From assembly GCF_029054785.1 (NCBI RefSeq), contig NZ_JAIDEN010000174.1, positions 1-5,143 on the forward strand: 5,143 bases of DNA. Direction: 5' to 3'. Of the stretch, positions 1 to 4,961 are shown piece by piece; position 1 is the first letter of the stretch, and each line of letters opens with the position of its first letter. The stretch is from Duncaniella sp. Lineage in GTDB: Bacteria > Bacteroidota > Bacteroidia > Bacteroidales > Muribaculaceae. Below the pieces are notes generated by a model. It worked only from the letters and a program-made list of their open reading frames with translations. It ran no database searches and had not been told where the DNA came from. The position numbers were made by a program, and so were the translations under genes.

Positions 1-26
1 CTCCTTTCAACACTCTGATTGAGGGT

Positions 27-58
27 TTTGTGTGCTCTTTAATGTTTAAATTGGTTTA
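27..58 (+). promoter_or_regulatory. Weak candidate Bacteroidota promoter upstream of the dehydrogenase
   Basis: TTTG at 27-30 is followed, after 20 bases, by TTGGTTTA at 51-58. The Bacteroidota sigma-ABfr consensus is TTTG, 19-21 bases, TAnnTTTG, so the -33 element and spacing fit, but the -7 element misses the A at position 2 and the final G. It lies 24 bases before the ATG of the dehydrogenase, which would give a short leader. The leader (59-82) is A/T-rich with no Shine-Dalgarno motif, as is usual in this phylum. The true promoter could lie left of the window. Confidence 0.25.
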
Positions 59-82
59 AAACTAAACATACTCTAAGATATA

Positions 83-1039
83 ATGAAAATAACCATACTT
101 GACGGCTACGGCATGAATCCCGGCGACATGTCGTGGGAGCCGCTCGAACAGCTCGGCGAACTGACGGTCTATGACCGCACCGCTCCATCAGAAATCCTCG
201 GACGCGCTGCCGGAAGCGAAGCCCTGCTGACAAACAAGACTGTGCTGACTGGCGAGATCCTCCGCGCTCTCCCCGGACTCCGCTATGTCGGAGTGCTGGC
301 CACGGGCTACAATGTGGTCGACATCGACACCGCCCGCCAGCTGGGTATCGTCGTCACAAACATCCCGGCTTACAGCACTGATTCCGTGGTGCAGATGGTC
401 TTCGCCCACCTTCTGGCCATCACCAACCGCGTCGAACACTACACTGCCGAGAACCGCCGGGGCCGCTGGAGCGGCAACCCGGATTTCTGCTACTGGGACA
501 GCCCTCTGCGCGAGCTTTCCGGAAAGACATTCGGCATAGTCGGTCTCGGCAACATCGGCATGGCGGTCAGCCGCGTGGCCCTGGCCTTCGGCATGAAAGT
601 CAAGGCCTACACCTCGAAAAGTCCCGACAAGCTCCCTGAAGGAGTGGCCAAAGCCGACCTCGACGAGCTCTTCAGCACCTCCGACGTGGTTTCGCTCCAC
701 TGCCCGCTGACCGAGAGCACCCGCCATCTGGTCAACGCTGCCCGTCTGGCGCAGATGAAACCCTCGGCCATTCTGATCAACACAGGCCGCGGCCCGCTCG
801 TCGACGAGGAGGCACTCGCCGAAGCCCTCGGCTCAGGCCGCATCCATGCCGCCGGACTCGACGTCCTCACCTCCGAACCGCCTTCCGCCGACAACCAGCT
901 TTTGAAAGCCCCCAACTGCTTCATCACCCCACACCTCGGATGGGCTACGAAAGAGGCCCGCGAACGCCTGCTCGACATCGCCACTAACAATCTCCGTGGC
1001 TTCATCGCAGGCGACATCCGCAACAACGTGGCCCGATAG
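83..1039 (+). CDS. D-2-hydroxyacid dehydrogenase (NAD-binding; glycerate dehydrogenase/hydroxypyruvate reductase-like)
   Basis: This 318-residue protein is a full-length member of the D-isomer-specific 2-hydroxyacid dehydrogenase family (usual length about 310-330), cytoplasmic enzymes that interconvert 2-keto acids and D-2-hydroxy acids with NAD(P)H. The substrate-binding lobe carries ATGYNVVD near residues 73-80. The Rossmann lobe starts near 150 with the dinucleotide motif GLGNIG at 154-159. The catalytic set is intact: Arg236 in NTGRG, Glu265 in LTSEPP and His284 in TPHLGW. The segment around TDSVVQ (99-104) and the WSGNPDFCYWDSP region (129-141) resemble the glycerate dehydrogenase/hydroxypyruvate reductase branch, but the exact substrate cannot be read from the sequence. 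The ATG at 83 gives the expected N-terminal beta strand (MKITILDG) and follows an A/T-rich leader. The gene is strongly GC-rich (46 of 60 bases G or C at 781-840), unlike the genes to its right. It appears monocistronic: a hairpin and a new promoter follow. Confidence 0.95.
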   Translation: MKITILDGYGMNPGDMSWEPLEQLGELTVYDRTAPSEILGRAAGSEALLTNKTVLTGEILRALPGLRYVGVLATGYNVVDIDTARQLGIVVTNIPAYSTDSVVQMVFAHLLAITNRVEHYTAENRRGRWSGNPDFCYWDSPLRELSGKTFGIVGLGNIGMAVSRVALAFGMKVKAYTSKSPDKLPEGVAKADLDELFSTSDVVSLHCPLTESTRHLVNAARLAQMKPSAILINTGRGPLVDEEALAEALGSGRIHAAGLDVLTSEPPSADNQLLKAPNCFITPHLGWATKEARERLLDIATNNLRGFIAGDIRNNVAR

Positions 1040-1101
1040 AGCGGAAACACACCCGTCCAGGCAACAATCCCTCCCCCCGGCCATCATCCTCGAAAAATCG
1101 A

Positions 1102-1142
1102 CCCGGTGTCGGCTCCACACTTTGTGCGTGGTCGGCTCCGGG
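1102..1142 (+). terminator. Possible terminator hairpin after the dehydrogenase
   Basis: CCCGG at 1102-1106 pairs with CCGGG at 1138-1142, and CCAC at 1115-1118 with GTGG at 1128-1131. The apex can close further through CAC/GTG around a TTT loop. The internal loop contains the same nonamer, GTCGGCTCC, on both sides (1108-1116 and 1131-1139), a direct repeat 23 bases apart. The stem is followed by CTTTCT, a poor U-tract, so intrinsic termination is plausible but not convincing. The rest of 1040-1209 shows nothing recognisable beyond an A-rich run near 1182-1200. Confidence 0.3.
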
Positions 1143-1209
1143 CTTTCTCATATCAGAGATCGTTTTAACACGCTGATTCATAAAAAAGATTCAAAAAAAT
1201 AGCCTCATT

Positions 1210-1241
1210 TTTGGAGCAGTAAAAAAATGGATTTATCTTTG
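1210..1241 (+). promoter_or_regulatory. Strong Bacteroidota-type promoter
   Basis: TTTG at 1210-1213, 20 bases, then TATCTTTG at 1234-1241 match the Bacteroidota sigma-ABfr consensus (TTTG, 19-21 bases, TAnnTTTG) at every fixed position. The surrounding DNA is A/T-rich. Transcription would begin a few bases after 1241 and run right into the structured region, more than 500 bases before the next start codon at 1775. This makes either a separate RNA or an unusually long leader likely. Confidence 0.75.
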
Positions 1242-1315
1242 CATTTACAAATTTTGGATTTATTCTACAACAATTGGCTAAAACGATTTTTCGTGGATTT
1301 TACTCGTAAGTCTAT

Positions 1316-1348
1316 TTTGTCGGTTCTGTAATGTAAATCAGATATTTG
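1316..1348 (+). promoter_or_regulatory. Second, weaker promoter candidate in tandem
   Basis: TTTG at 1316-1319, 21 bases, then GATATTTG at 1341-1348 match TTTG/TAnnTTTG except for G in place of the first T of the -7 box. A start near 1353-1356 would fall just before the first helix of the structured region (GCCG...CGGC at 1364-1375). That position is the main reason to take it seriously, because the DNA between 1250 and 1350 is A/T-rich and shows little pairing. It could equally be chance in A/T-rich sequence. Confidence 0.4.
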
Positions 1349-1354
1349 CACATT

Positions 1355-1730
1355 AAACTCTACGCCGTTGCCGGCATTGAAGCTTAAGAGTGAGCTTTAT
1401 TCCGGAGGATGAGGTGGGTTTATGTGTTGCCATCCCTCCCATAGCCGGAGCAATGGCAACGTTATCGGCTTGCCACTGAGCTTGCCAAGACATATTAGTA
1501 AAAAGCGTTATTGGCGCTTGGTTTCTGACCGTATGAAACTTCGCAACTTTCAGTCAATCAGGAAACCATGCAACGATGATGCTCATGGGTATGTAATATC
1601 CTCATGCTCCGCGACGGAGCATGCCGATTATATACATACGGCGTGGGGTCAGCGTTGCTCGTTTCGATTGACAGGGCAATGCGAAGGCCTCATACGGTGA
1701 AGCGAGCAACAATCGGCTTCACGCTTTTTC
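1355..1730 (+). ncRNA. Candidate structured RNA (free ncRNA or long 5' leader), class not recognised
   Basis: This stretch has no convincing coding region but is filled with locally closing helices read on the + strand. GCCG 1364-1367 pairs with CGGC 1372-1375. AAGCT 1380-1384 pairs with AGCTT 1393-1397. GTTGCCAT 1426-1433 pairs with ATGGCAAC 1453-1460, continued after a 2x2 internal loop by CTCC 1436-1439 with GGAG 1447-1450. AAGCG 1503-1507 pairs with CGCTT 1515-1519. TGGTTTC 1519-1525 pairs with GAAACCA 1562-1568, with TGAAA 1534-1538/TTTCA 1548-1552 inside. GGGTAT 1587-1592 pairs with ATATCC 1596-1601 (one G-U). CATGCTCCG 1603-1611 pairs with CGGAGCATG 1615-1623, nine perfect pairs around a CGA loop. 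The 3' end is a terminator-like hairpin with TTTTT at 1725-1729. The 5' end is inferred from the promoter at 1316-1348; with the promoter at 1210-1241 it would be near 1248. It shows no RNase P, tmRNA, tRNA or group II domain V signature. Structure was judged by eye, without covariation. Confidence 0.5.
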
Positions 1731-1746
1731 CGTTTAATCATTGCCC
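1652..1746 (+). promoter_or_regulatory. Attenuator-like set of mutually exclusive helices before the orphan gene
   Basis: Several perfect complements in this stretch, one reaching back to 1623, cannot all form together. Local hairpin: GCGTTGC 1652-1658 with GCAATGC 1676-1682 (one G-U). Long helix: GCCGATT 1623-1629 plus GTTGCTCG 1654-1661 with the continuous 15-base block CGAGCAAC/AATCGGC at 1703-1717. Terminator hairpin: GTGAAGC 1697-1703 with GCTTCAC 1716-1722, then GC and TTTTT. Outer helix: GGGCAATG 1674-1681 with CATTGCCC 1739-1746, which can enclose the terminator. The long helix uses the 3' arm of the terminator hairpin, as an antiterminator would. Lack of a promoter between here and the ATG at 1775 fits read-through control. 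Which signal would switch it is unknown; I see no known aptamer. Confidence 0.4.
1697..1729 (+). terminator. Intrinsic terminator-like hairpin with U-tract
   Basis: GTGAAGC (1697-1703) pairs perfectly with GCTTCAC (1716-1722) around a 12-base loop, followed by GC and five T residues (1725-1729). It would end the structured RNA about 45 bases before the start codon of the next gene. The seven-pair stem and two-base gap before the U-tract make it a moderate terminator, and its 3' arm is also claimed by a longer competing helix. Confidence 0.5.
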
Positions 1747-1755
1747 GACCGGAAG

Positions 1756-1778
1756 CCATTGGGTTGTGTTATCAATGG
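1756..1778 (+). promoter_or_regulatory. Hairpin that could hide the start codon of the orphan gene
   Basis: CCATTG (1756-1761) pairs perfectly with CAATGG (1773-1778), which contains the ATG at 1775-1777, around an 11-base loop. If formed, it would bury the start codon. A six-pair stem on its own is only modestly stable and could occur by chance, but it sits directly after the attenuator-like region. Confidence 0.3.
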
Positions 1779-2707
1779 AAAGTCAAATTTTATCAGATTT
1801 CAGGAAATGGCTTCTTTCTAACAGAAGACTGTCCACCGAGAAGAGCGCTGCTTCTTATGTCAGCCGTTTGAAAAGGGCATTCCGGCTATGGGACAATCAA
1901 TCCACTTTTATGACGCCGATCGAATCCAATCTAAACGTATTGGGTGTATTGTGCTGTACCAACGCCACCGCTTGTGAAAAAATATTCACAACGATTCTCG
2001 GATACATCGGCGCGGAATATGCCGCCGGCCGTTGGCTCTATGGCCCCGCAAATGATGTGGCAACAGCCGTAAGGACATTTCATGAATTCCTTCAGAGCCG
2101 TTGTGCTGCCCTGTCGGCCGACAGTAATGAAAATGTAGTGGCTTCCTCACTCGCAAAAGAAGCGCAGGAGATTAAGCAGTCAGATGTGTTTTATCCGGTG
2201 CAGCTAAATTTGGCCGGACGCGTAGCTTCACGCAACAGCAAAGACTGGCCGGCATCAAAGCTTTCAGACATAATCGGCAAAACCGACGAGGGATCGTGGA
2301 TTGCCAGAACTGTAAAAAACATTATCGTATTGACCGATAAAGGCATCCACCATGTAGCCGACATCGCTGAATTCAAGGTGGGCAGTGGCAATGTTCTCAA
2401 GGCTCGCCCAGCCGTTTACGACACATACGCCAAAGTATATAGCTACCATGCGAATGGCTCGATAGCACCCTTTAAGGTACAAAGAAAAGCCGATGGCAGC
2501 CTTGACCTTTCAAGCATTTCAATTGACCACTCCCCTGCAATTTCCATTGCCATAAAAAGCGGCCGCTTCCCCGAATTTCAGAAGCTCAACGAGGGTCTGA
2601 AACCCGATGCTGCAAAGCTGAAAGCCGAATTCAACGAACTCAACAAAATGGTTACCTATATGCTGATGGAGCGAGGCCAAAACAGCGCCAAAGGAAACAA
2701 GTGGTAA
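1775..2707 (+). CDS. Unrecognised 310-residue protein with recombinase core-binding-like N-terminus
   Basis: I do not recognise this gene. The start at 1775 is chosen because the reading frame upstream of it (open from 1604) overlaps the structured RNA and its terminator and looks non-coding; an in-frame GTG at 1766 is an alternative. Residues 1-105 are mainly helical, with the pattern DFRKWLL...LSTEKSAASYVSRLKRAF at about 8-36 and TAVRTFHEFLQS at about 97-108. This resembles the SAM-like core-binding domain of tyrosine recombinases, a fold that grips DNA. The remaining ~200 residues show no recombinase R...HxxR...Y catalytic pattern; they contain a beta-rich middle (WIARTVKNIIVLTDKGIHHV, 175-194; VYDTYAKVYSYH, 214-225) and a charged helical C-terminus (265-300). 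There is no signal peptide or membrane segment, so it is probably cytoplasmic. It follows the structured RNA by 44 bases and precedes the LRR gene by 118. It is more A/T-rich than the dehydrogenase. It could be a DNA-binding regulator, a decayed or catalysis-less integrase relative, or an accessory or defence protein; function is open. Confidence 0.8.
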   Translation: MESQILSDFRKWLLSNRRLSTEKSAASYVSRLKRAFRLWDNQSTFMTPIESNLNVLGVLCCTNATACEKIFTTILGYIGAEYAAGRWLYGPANDVATAVRTFHEFLQSRCAALSADSNENVVASSLAKEAQEIKQSDVFYPVQLNLAGRVASRNSKDWPASKLSDIIGKTDEGSWIARTVKNIIVLTDKGIHHVADIAEFKVGSGNVLKARPAVYDTYAKVYSYHANGSIAPFKVQRKADGSLDLSSISIDHSPAISIAIKSGRFPEFQKLNEGLKPDAAKLKAEFNELNKMVTYMLMERGQNSAKGNKW

Positions 2708-2732
2708 GCCCTGGAAATACACAAAAGAAAGA

Positions 2733-2787
2733 ACCGGCATATCAGTATCTCTGCTACTGACCATATCCATGATCAGCGTCATCCGGT
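2733..2787 (+). other. Small stem-loop region between the orphan and LRR genes
   Basis: ACCGG (2733-2737) can pair with CCGGT (2783-2787), enclosing a perfect hairpin TCAGTA (2742-2747)/TACTGA (2755-2760). There is no U-tract, so it is a poor terminator. It might be a processing or mRNA-stability element between two co-transcribed genes. No TAnnTTTG promoter is visible in 2708-2825. The last ~30 bases before the LRR start are very A-rich, a usual translation leader in Bacteroidota. Confidence 0.25.
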
Positions 2788-2825
2788 AAGAACAATATCA
2801 ACATTATCAACAAAAAAATAATAAA

Positions 2826-4892
2826 ATGAAAAGACTTTTACTACTCTTGTGTGGGTTAATGTCTTTGGTGATGTCCGTACACGCGGCGACGTTTACCTAC
2901 ACATACAAAGGACACACGCTAAATTACCGCGTCTTAAGCGAGTCAGAAGGAACCTGCTATGTTACCGGCTATATTTCCGGGCCTGTTGGAGCATTGGAAT
3001 TGCCCGATTTTCCTGTTAATATTAATAATGGTATCGAGTACACTCTTGTTGCAATAGCCGGCTCTGCTTTCAGAGGCTGTTCCGACCTCACATCGGTTAT
3101 AATACCGAATTCGGTAAAAATTATAGGTGACGGTGCTTTCTTCGAATGCACAGGTCTCATCTCCGTTATTATAGGTAATTCAGTTGATGATATCGGGATC
3201 GGGGCTTTCAATGGTTGCACCGGCCTCACCTCTGTTGTTATAGGCAATTCGGTTAAGAGTATTGGACACAGCGCTTTCGCAAATTGTTCCAGACTCAAAT
3301 CGGTTGAAATACCGTATTCAGTGCTAACTATAGGTGAGCAAGCTTTCGTTTATTGCACCGGACTCACCTCCGTTGTTATAGGCAATTCGGTTAAGAATAT
3401 CGGGTACGGCGCTTTTGCATATTGTTCCGAACTCACATCGATTGTAATACCGAATTCAGTGCAAACTATCGATGAGGTAGCTTTCTACAACTGTACAAGC
3501 CTCACCTCTGTAGTTATCGGTAATTCGGTTAAGAGTATCGGGTACGACGCTTTTGAAAATTGTTCGGGGCTAAAAAAATCGGCGTACCCCGATAACATTC
3601 CCAATCCATTCAGCTCCGGCAAAGCCATTGCGTATCCTGCTCAAGAAACGACTATAGAGGACGGCGTCATTTTTGACCGGGCGAAAACTACCCTCTACTT
3701 TGCCCCTGTTACACTATCGGGCGAATACACCGTACCGAGTACGGTAAAAACTATCACCGATAATGCTTTCTCATATTGCGAAGACATTACGTATATACGT
3801 ATGCCTGCTACTTTGTCAAGCATCGGCAAAAATGTATTTTTGGGCTGTAAACTTTATGACTTCACTATTCCAAACGCAGTCAAGTCATTTGATATGGCAA
3901 CATTATCGGGTAATCCCTTGAAATCGTTAACTGTTGGATCAGGTGTGACGCAGATTTCAGGCGCTGCCTCCTTCTTGAGTCCCCGCATTGAAAAGATTTT
4001 TTGGCTTGGGAACAATCCCCCTGAAGGATGTTATTCATTTAATGCTGATGTTAATTTTATCTCTAACGACCAGTATGAATTCGGAAATCAAATTTTATAT
4101 CCATTCTTAAGCTCGATGTTCGATGTTGAGGGAATCGTGTATGTCCCTGTCAGCCCGTCTGAAAGAACCTGCAATGTCGTAGACTATTTCTATGCACCCT
4201 CTAATGCTGTATTCTCAGTTCCCGCAACCGTTACATATAAGGGAATTCAACTGAAAGTTATTGACATAGGTGCGTACGCCTTCTACCACCACGACTATCT
4301 TACAGATATTACTTTGGATAACAACGGTGTCATAGACGACTATGCCTTCTATAACTGCATAAAATTGCAGTCGGTGACATTTGGAAACAATATACCGGAA
4401 ATCAAAAACCATACGTTTGAAAAGTGTGAGGTTCTGAAAAAAGTAGAGAATTCGCCGGCATTGATATCAATTGGTGAATGGGCATTCTCCCGTTGCGTGG
4501 GAATGGAATACTTTTCAGTCGGAGATAAAGCCACATCTTTTGGCAAAGAGGCATTCTCTGACTGCACCGGATTGACCGAATTCTACTCGTATGCAGCCAC
4601 ACCTCCTGTATGCGGCGACCAGGCACTCGACGATATAAGAAAATGGAACTGTAAGCTGTATGTACCCATAGGAAGTGAAAAACTGTACAAAGATGCACCT
4701 CAATGGAAAGATTTCTTCTTCAGAATTGGTATTGAATCAGGGATTGATACAATCTTTATCGACCCCCAAAATAATAATATCGAGATCTTTGATATTAACG
4801 GTATAAAGCAGACTAAACGCCTGGAAGACCTTCCCGCAGGCATCTACATCGTCCGTCAGGGCAAAAATGTAAAGAAGATAGCCGTTAGATAA
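2826..4892 (+). CDS. Secreted BspA-like leucine-rich-repeat (LRR_5) surface protein with short sorting-domain-like tail
   Basis: This 688-residue protein begins with a clear signal peptide: MKR, a hydrophobic run at 4-18 and a likely signal peptidase I site after VHA (18-20). Cys9 lacks a proper lipobox, so it is not an obvious lipoprotein. A beta-rich cap (about 22-80) leads into seven 23-residue repeats (about 80-250) of the form AF-x2-C-x2-LTSVxIxNSVxxIG, the TpLRR/BspA (LRR_5) type. Two weaker repeats follow at about 305-350. A second cap (about 437-480) resembles the first, including TC at 448-449 against TC at 43-44, and leads into further repeats (about 483-590). A linker typical of these proteins (KLYVPIGSEKLYKDAPQWKDF, about 610-630) comes next. 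The last ~38 residues (EIFDINGIK...LPAGIYIVR...KKIAVR) resemble the type A sorting domain of type IX secretion cargo, short and degenerate. Such proteins are typically exported or displayed and bind host proteins or other bacteria; the ligand here is unknown. The A-rich leader before the ATG supports this start. It may share a transcript with the orphan gene 118 bases upstream. Confidence 0.92.
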   Translation: MKRLLLLLCGLMSLVMSVHAATFTYTYKGHTLNYRVLSESEGTCYVTGYISGPVGALELPDFPVNINNGIEYTLVAIAGSAFRGCSDLTSVIIPNSVKIIGDGAFFECTGLISVIIGNSVDDIGIGAFNGCTGLTSVVIGNSVKSIGHSAFANCSRLKSVEIPYSVLTIGEQAFVYCTGLTSVVIGNSVKNIGYGAFAYCSELTSIVIPNSVQTIDEVAFYNCTSLTSVVIGNSVKSIGYDAFENCSGLKKSAYPDNIPNPFSSGKAIAYPAQETTIEDGVIFDRAKTTLYFAPVTLSGEYTVPSTVKTITDNAFSYCEDITYIRMPATLSSIGKNVFLGCKLYDFTIPNAVKSFDMATLSGNPLKSLTVGSGVTQISGAASFLSPRIEKIFWLGNNPPEGCYSFNADVNFISNDQYEFGNQILYPFLSSMFDVEGIVYVPVSPSERTCNVVDYFYAPSNAVFSVPATVTYKGIQLKVIDIGAYAFYHHDYLTDITLDNNGVIDDYAFYNCIKLQSVTFGNNIPEIKNHTFEKCEVLKKVENSPALISIGEWAFSRCVGMEYFSVGDKATSFGKEAFSDCTGLTEFYSYAATPPVCGDQALDDIRKWNCKLYVPIGSEKLYKDAPQWKDFFFRIGIESGIDTIFIDPQNNNIEIFDINGIKQTKRLEDLPAGIYIVRQGKNVKKIAVR
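3087..3570 (+). repeat. In-gene tandem LRR repeat, 69-bp unit with a 138-bp higher-order period
   Basis: Repeat starts (the CTC of the LTS/LKS codons) fall at 3087, 3156, 3225, 3294, 3363, 3432 and 3501, an exact 69-base period. Units are of two kinds: IPNSV/IPYSV (3087, 3294, 3432) and IGNSV (3156, 3225, 3363, 3501). From 3225 onward they alternate, so DNA is most alike at a 138-base step: the first 39 bases at 3225 and 3363 differ at only three positions, and the 3501 copy is also close. After about 3570 the pattern breaks (LKKSAYPDN replaces LTSxxIPNS). Confidence 0.85.
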
Positions 4893-4926
4893 TTATCCTC
4901 GGCTACAATCGTTCTACACTACGAAC

Positions 4927-4961
4927 AATCGGCTGCGACCCACAAGGTGTTGCAGCCGATT
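4927..4961 (+). terminator. Strong hairpin, probable terminator of the LRR gene
   Basis: AATCGGCTGC (4927-4936) pairs perfectly with GCAGCCGATT (4952-4961), ten pairs, extendable by a G-U, an A-U and a C-G pair inwards. It begins 35 bases after the LRR stop codon. The following sequence is only mildly T-rich (TTCAATTCATAC), so it may act as a 3'-end stabiliser or, being symmetric, as a bidirectional terminator between convergent genes. Confidence 0.6.

Noticed and set aside
188..1120. Long open frames on the minus strand across the dehydrogenase
   Set aside because: They are shadows of a GC-rich coding region. The + strand protein has an intact NAD motif and catalytic residues, which settles the strand.
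1364..1575. Cobalamin riboswitch (GCCACTG near 1472-1478 and TCAGGAAACC near 1558-1567 recall its core and B12 box)
   Set aside because: The rest of the conserved core, including the GGTGnAAATCC-like segment and a proper CAGGAGACCTGCC-like box, is not found in order, and the two fragments already belong to other helices or lie in the wrong context.
1422..1700. 92-codon + strand open frame inside the structured region
   Set aside because: Its composition is protein-unlike (rich in Ser, Cys, Arg, His), it is interrupted by perfect hairpins, it has no suitable leader, and it matches no family I know. It is best explained as a chance opening over a structured RNA.
1248..1746. RNase P RNA, tmRNA, retron msr/msd, IS110 bridge RNA or group II intron
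   Set aside because: No GAGGAAAGTCC or ACAGAA P4 signature, no tag-peptide frame ending in ALAA, no domain V hairpin, and no adjacent reverse transcriptase, TnpB/IscB or DEDD transposase.
1604..1774. Upstream extension of the orphan protein to an ATG at 1604
   Set aside because: The 57 extra residues would be encoded by the nine-pair hairpin, the competing helices and the terminator U-tract, and they read as non-protein-like. The ATG at 1775 begins a normal helical protein.
1708..4934. Shared 11-mer AACAATCGGCT at 1708-1718 and 4924-4934 as possible element ends
   Set aside because: In 5 kb a few shared 11-mers are expected by chance, the copies are in direct orientation within two unrelated hairpins, and no target duplication or longer match surrounds them.
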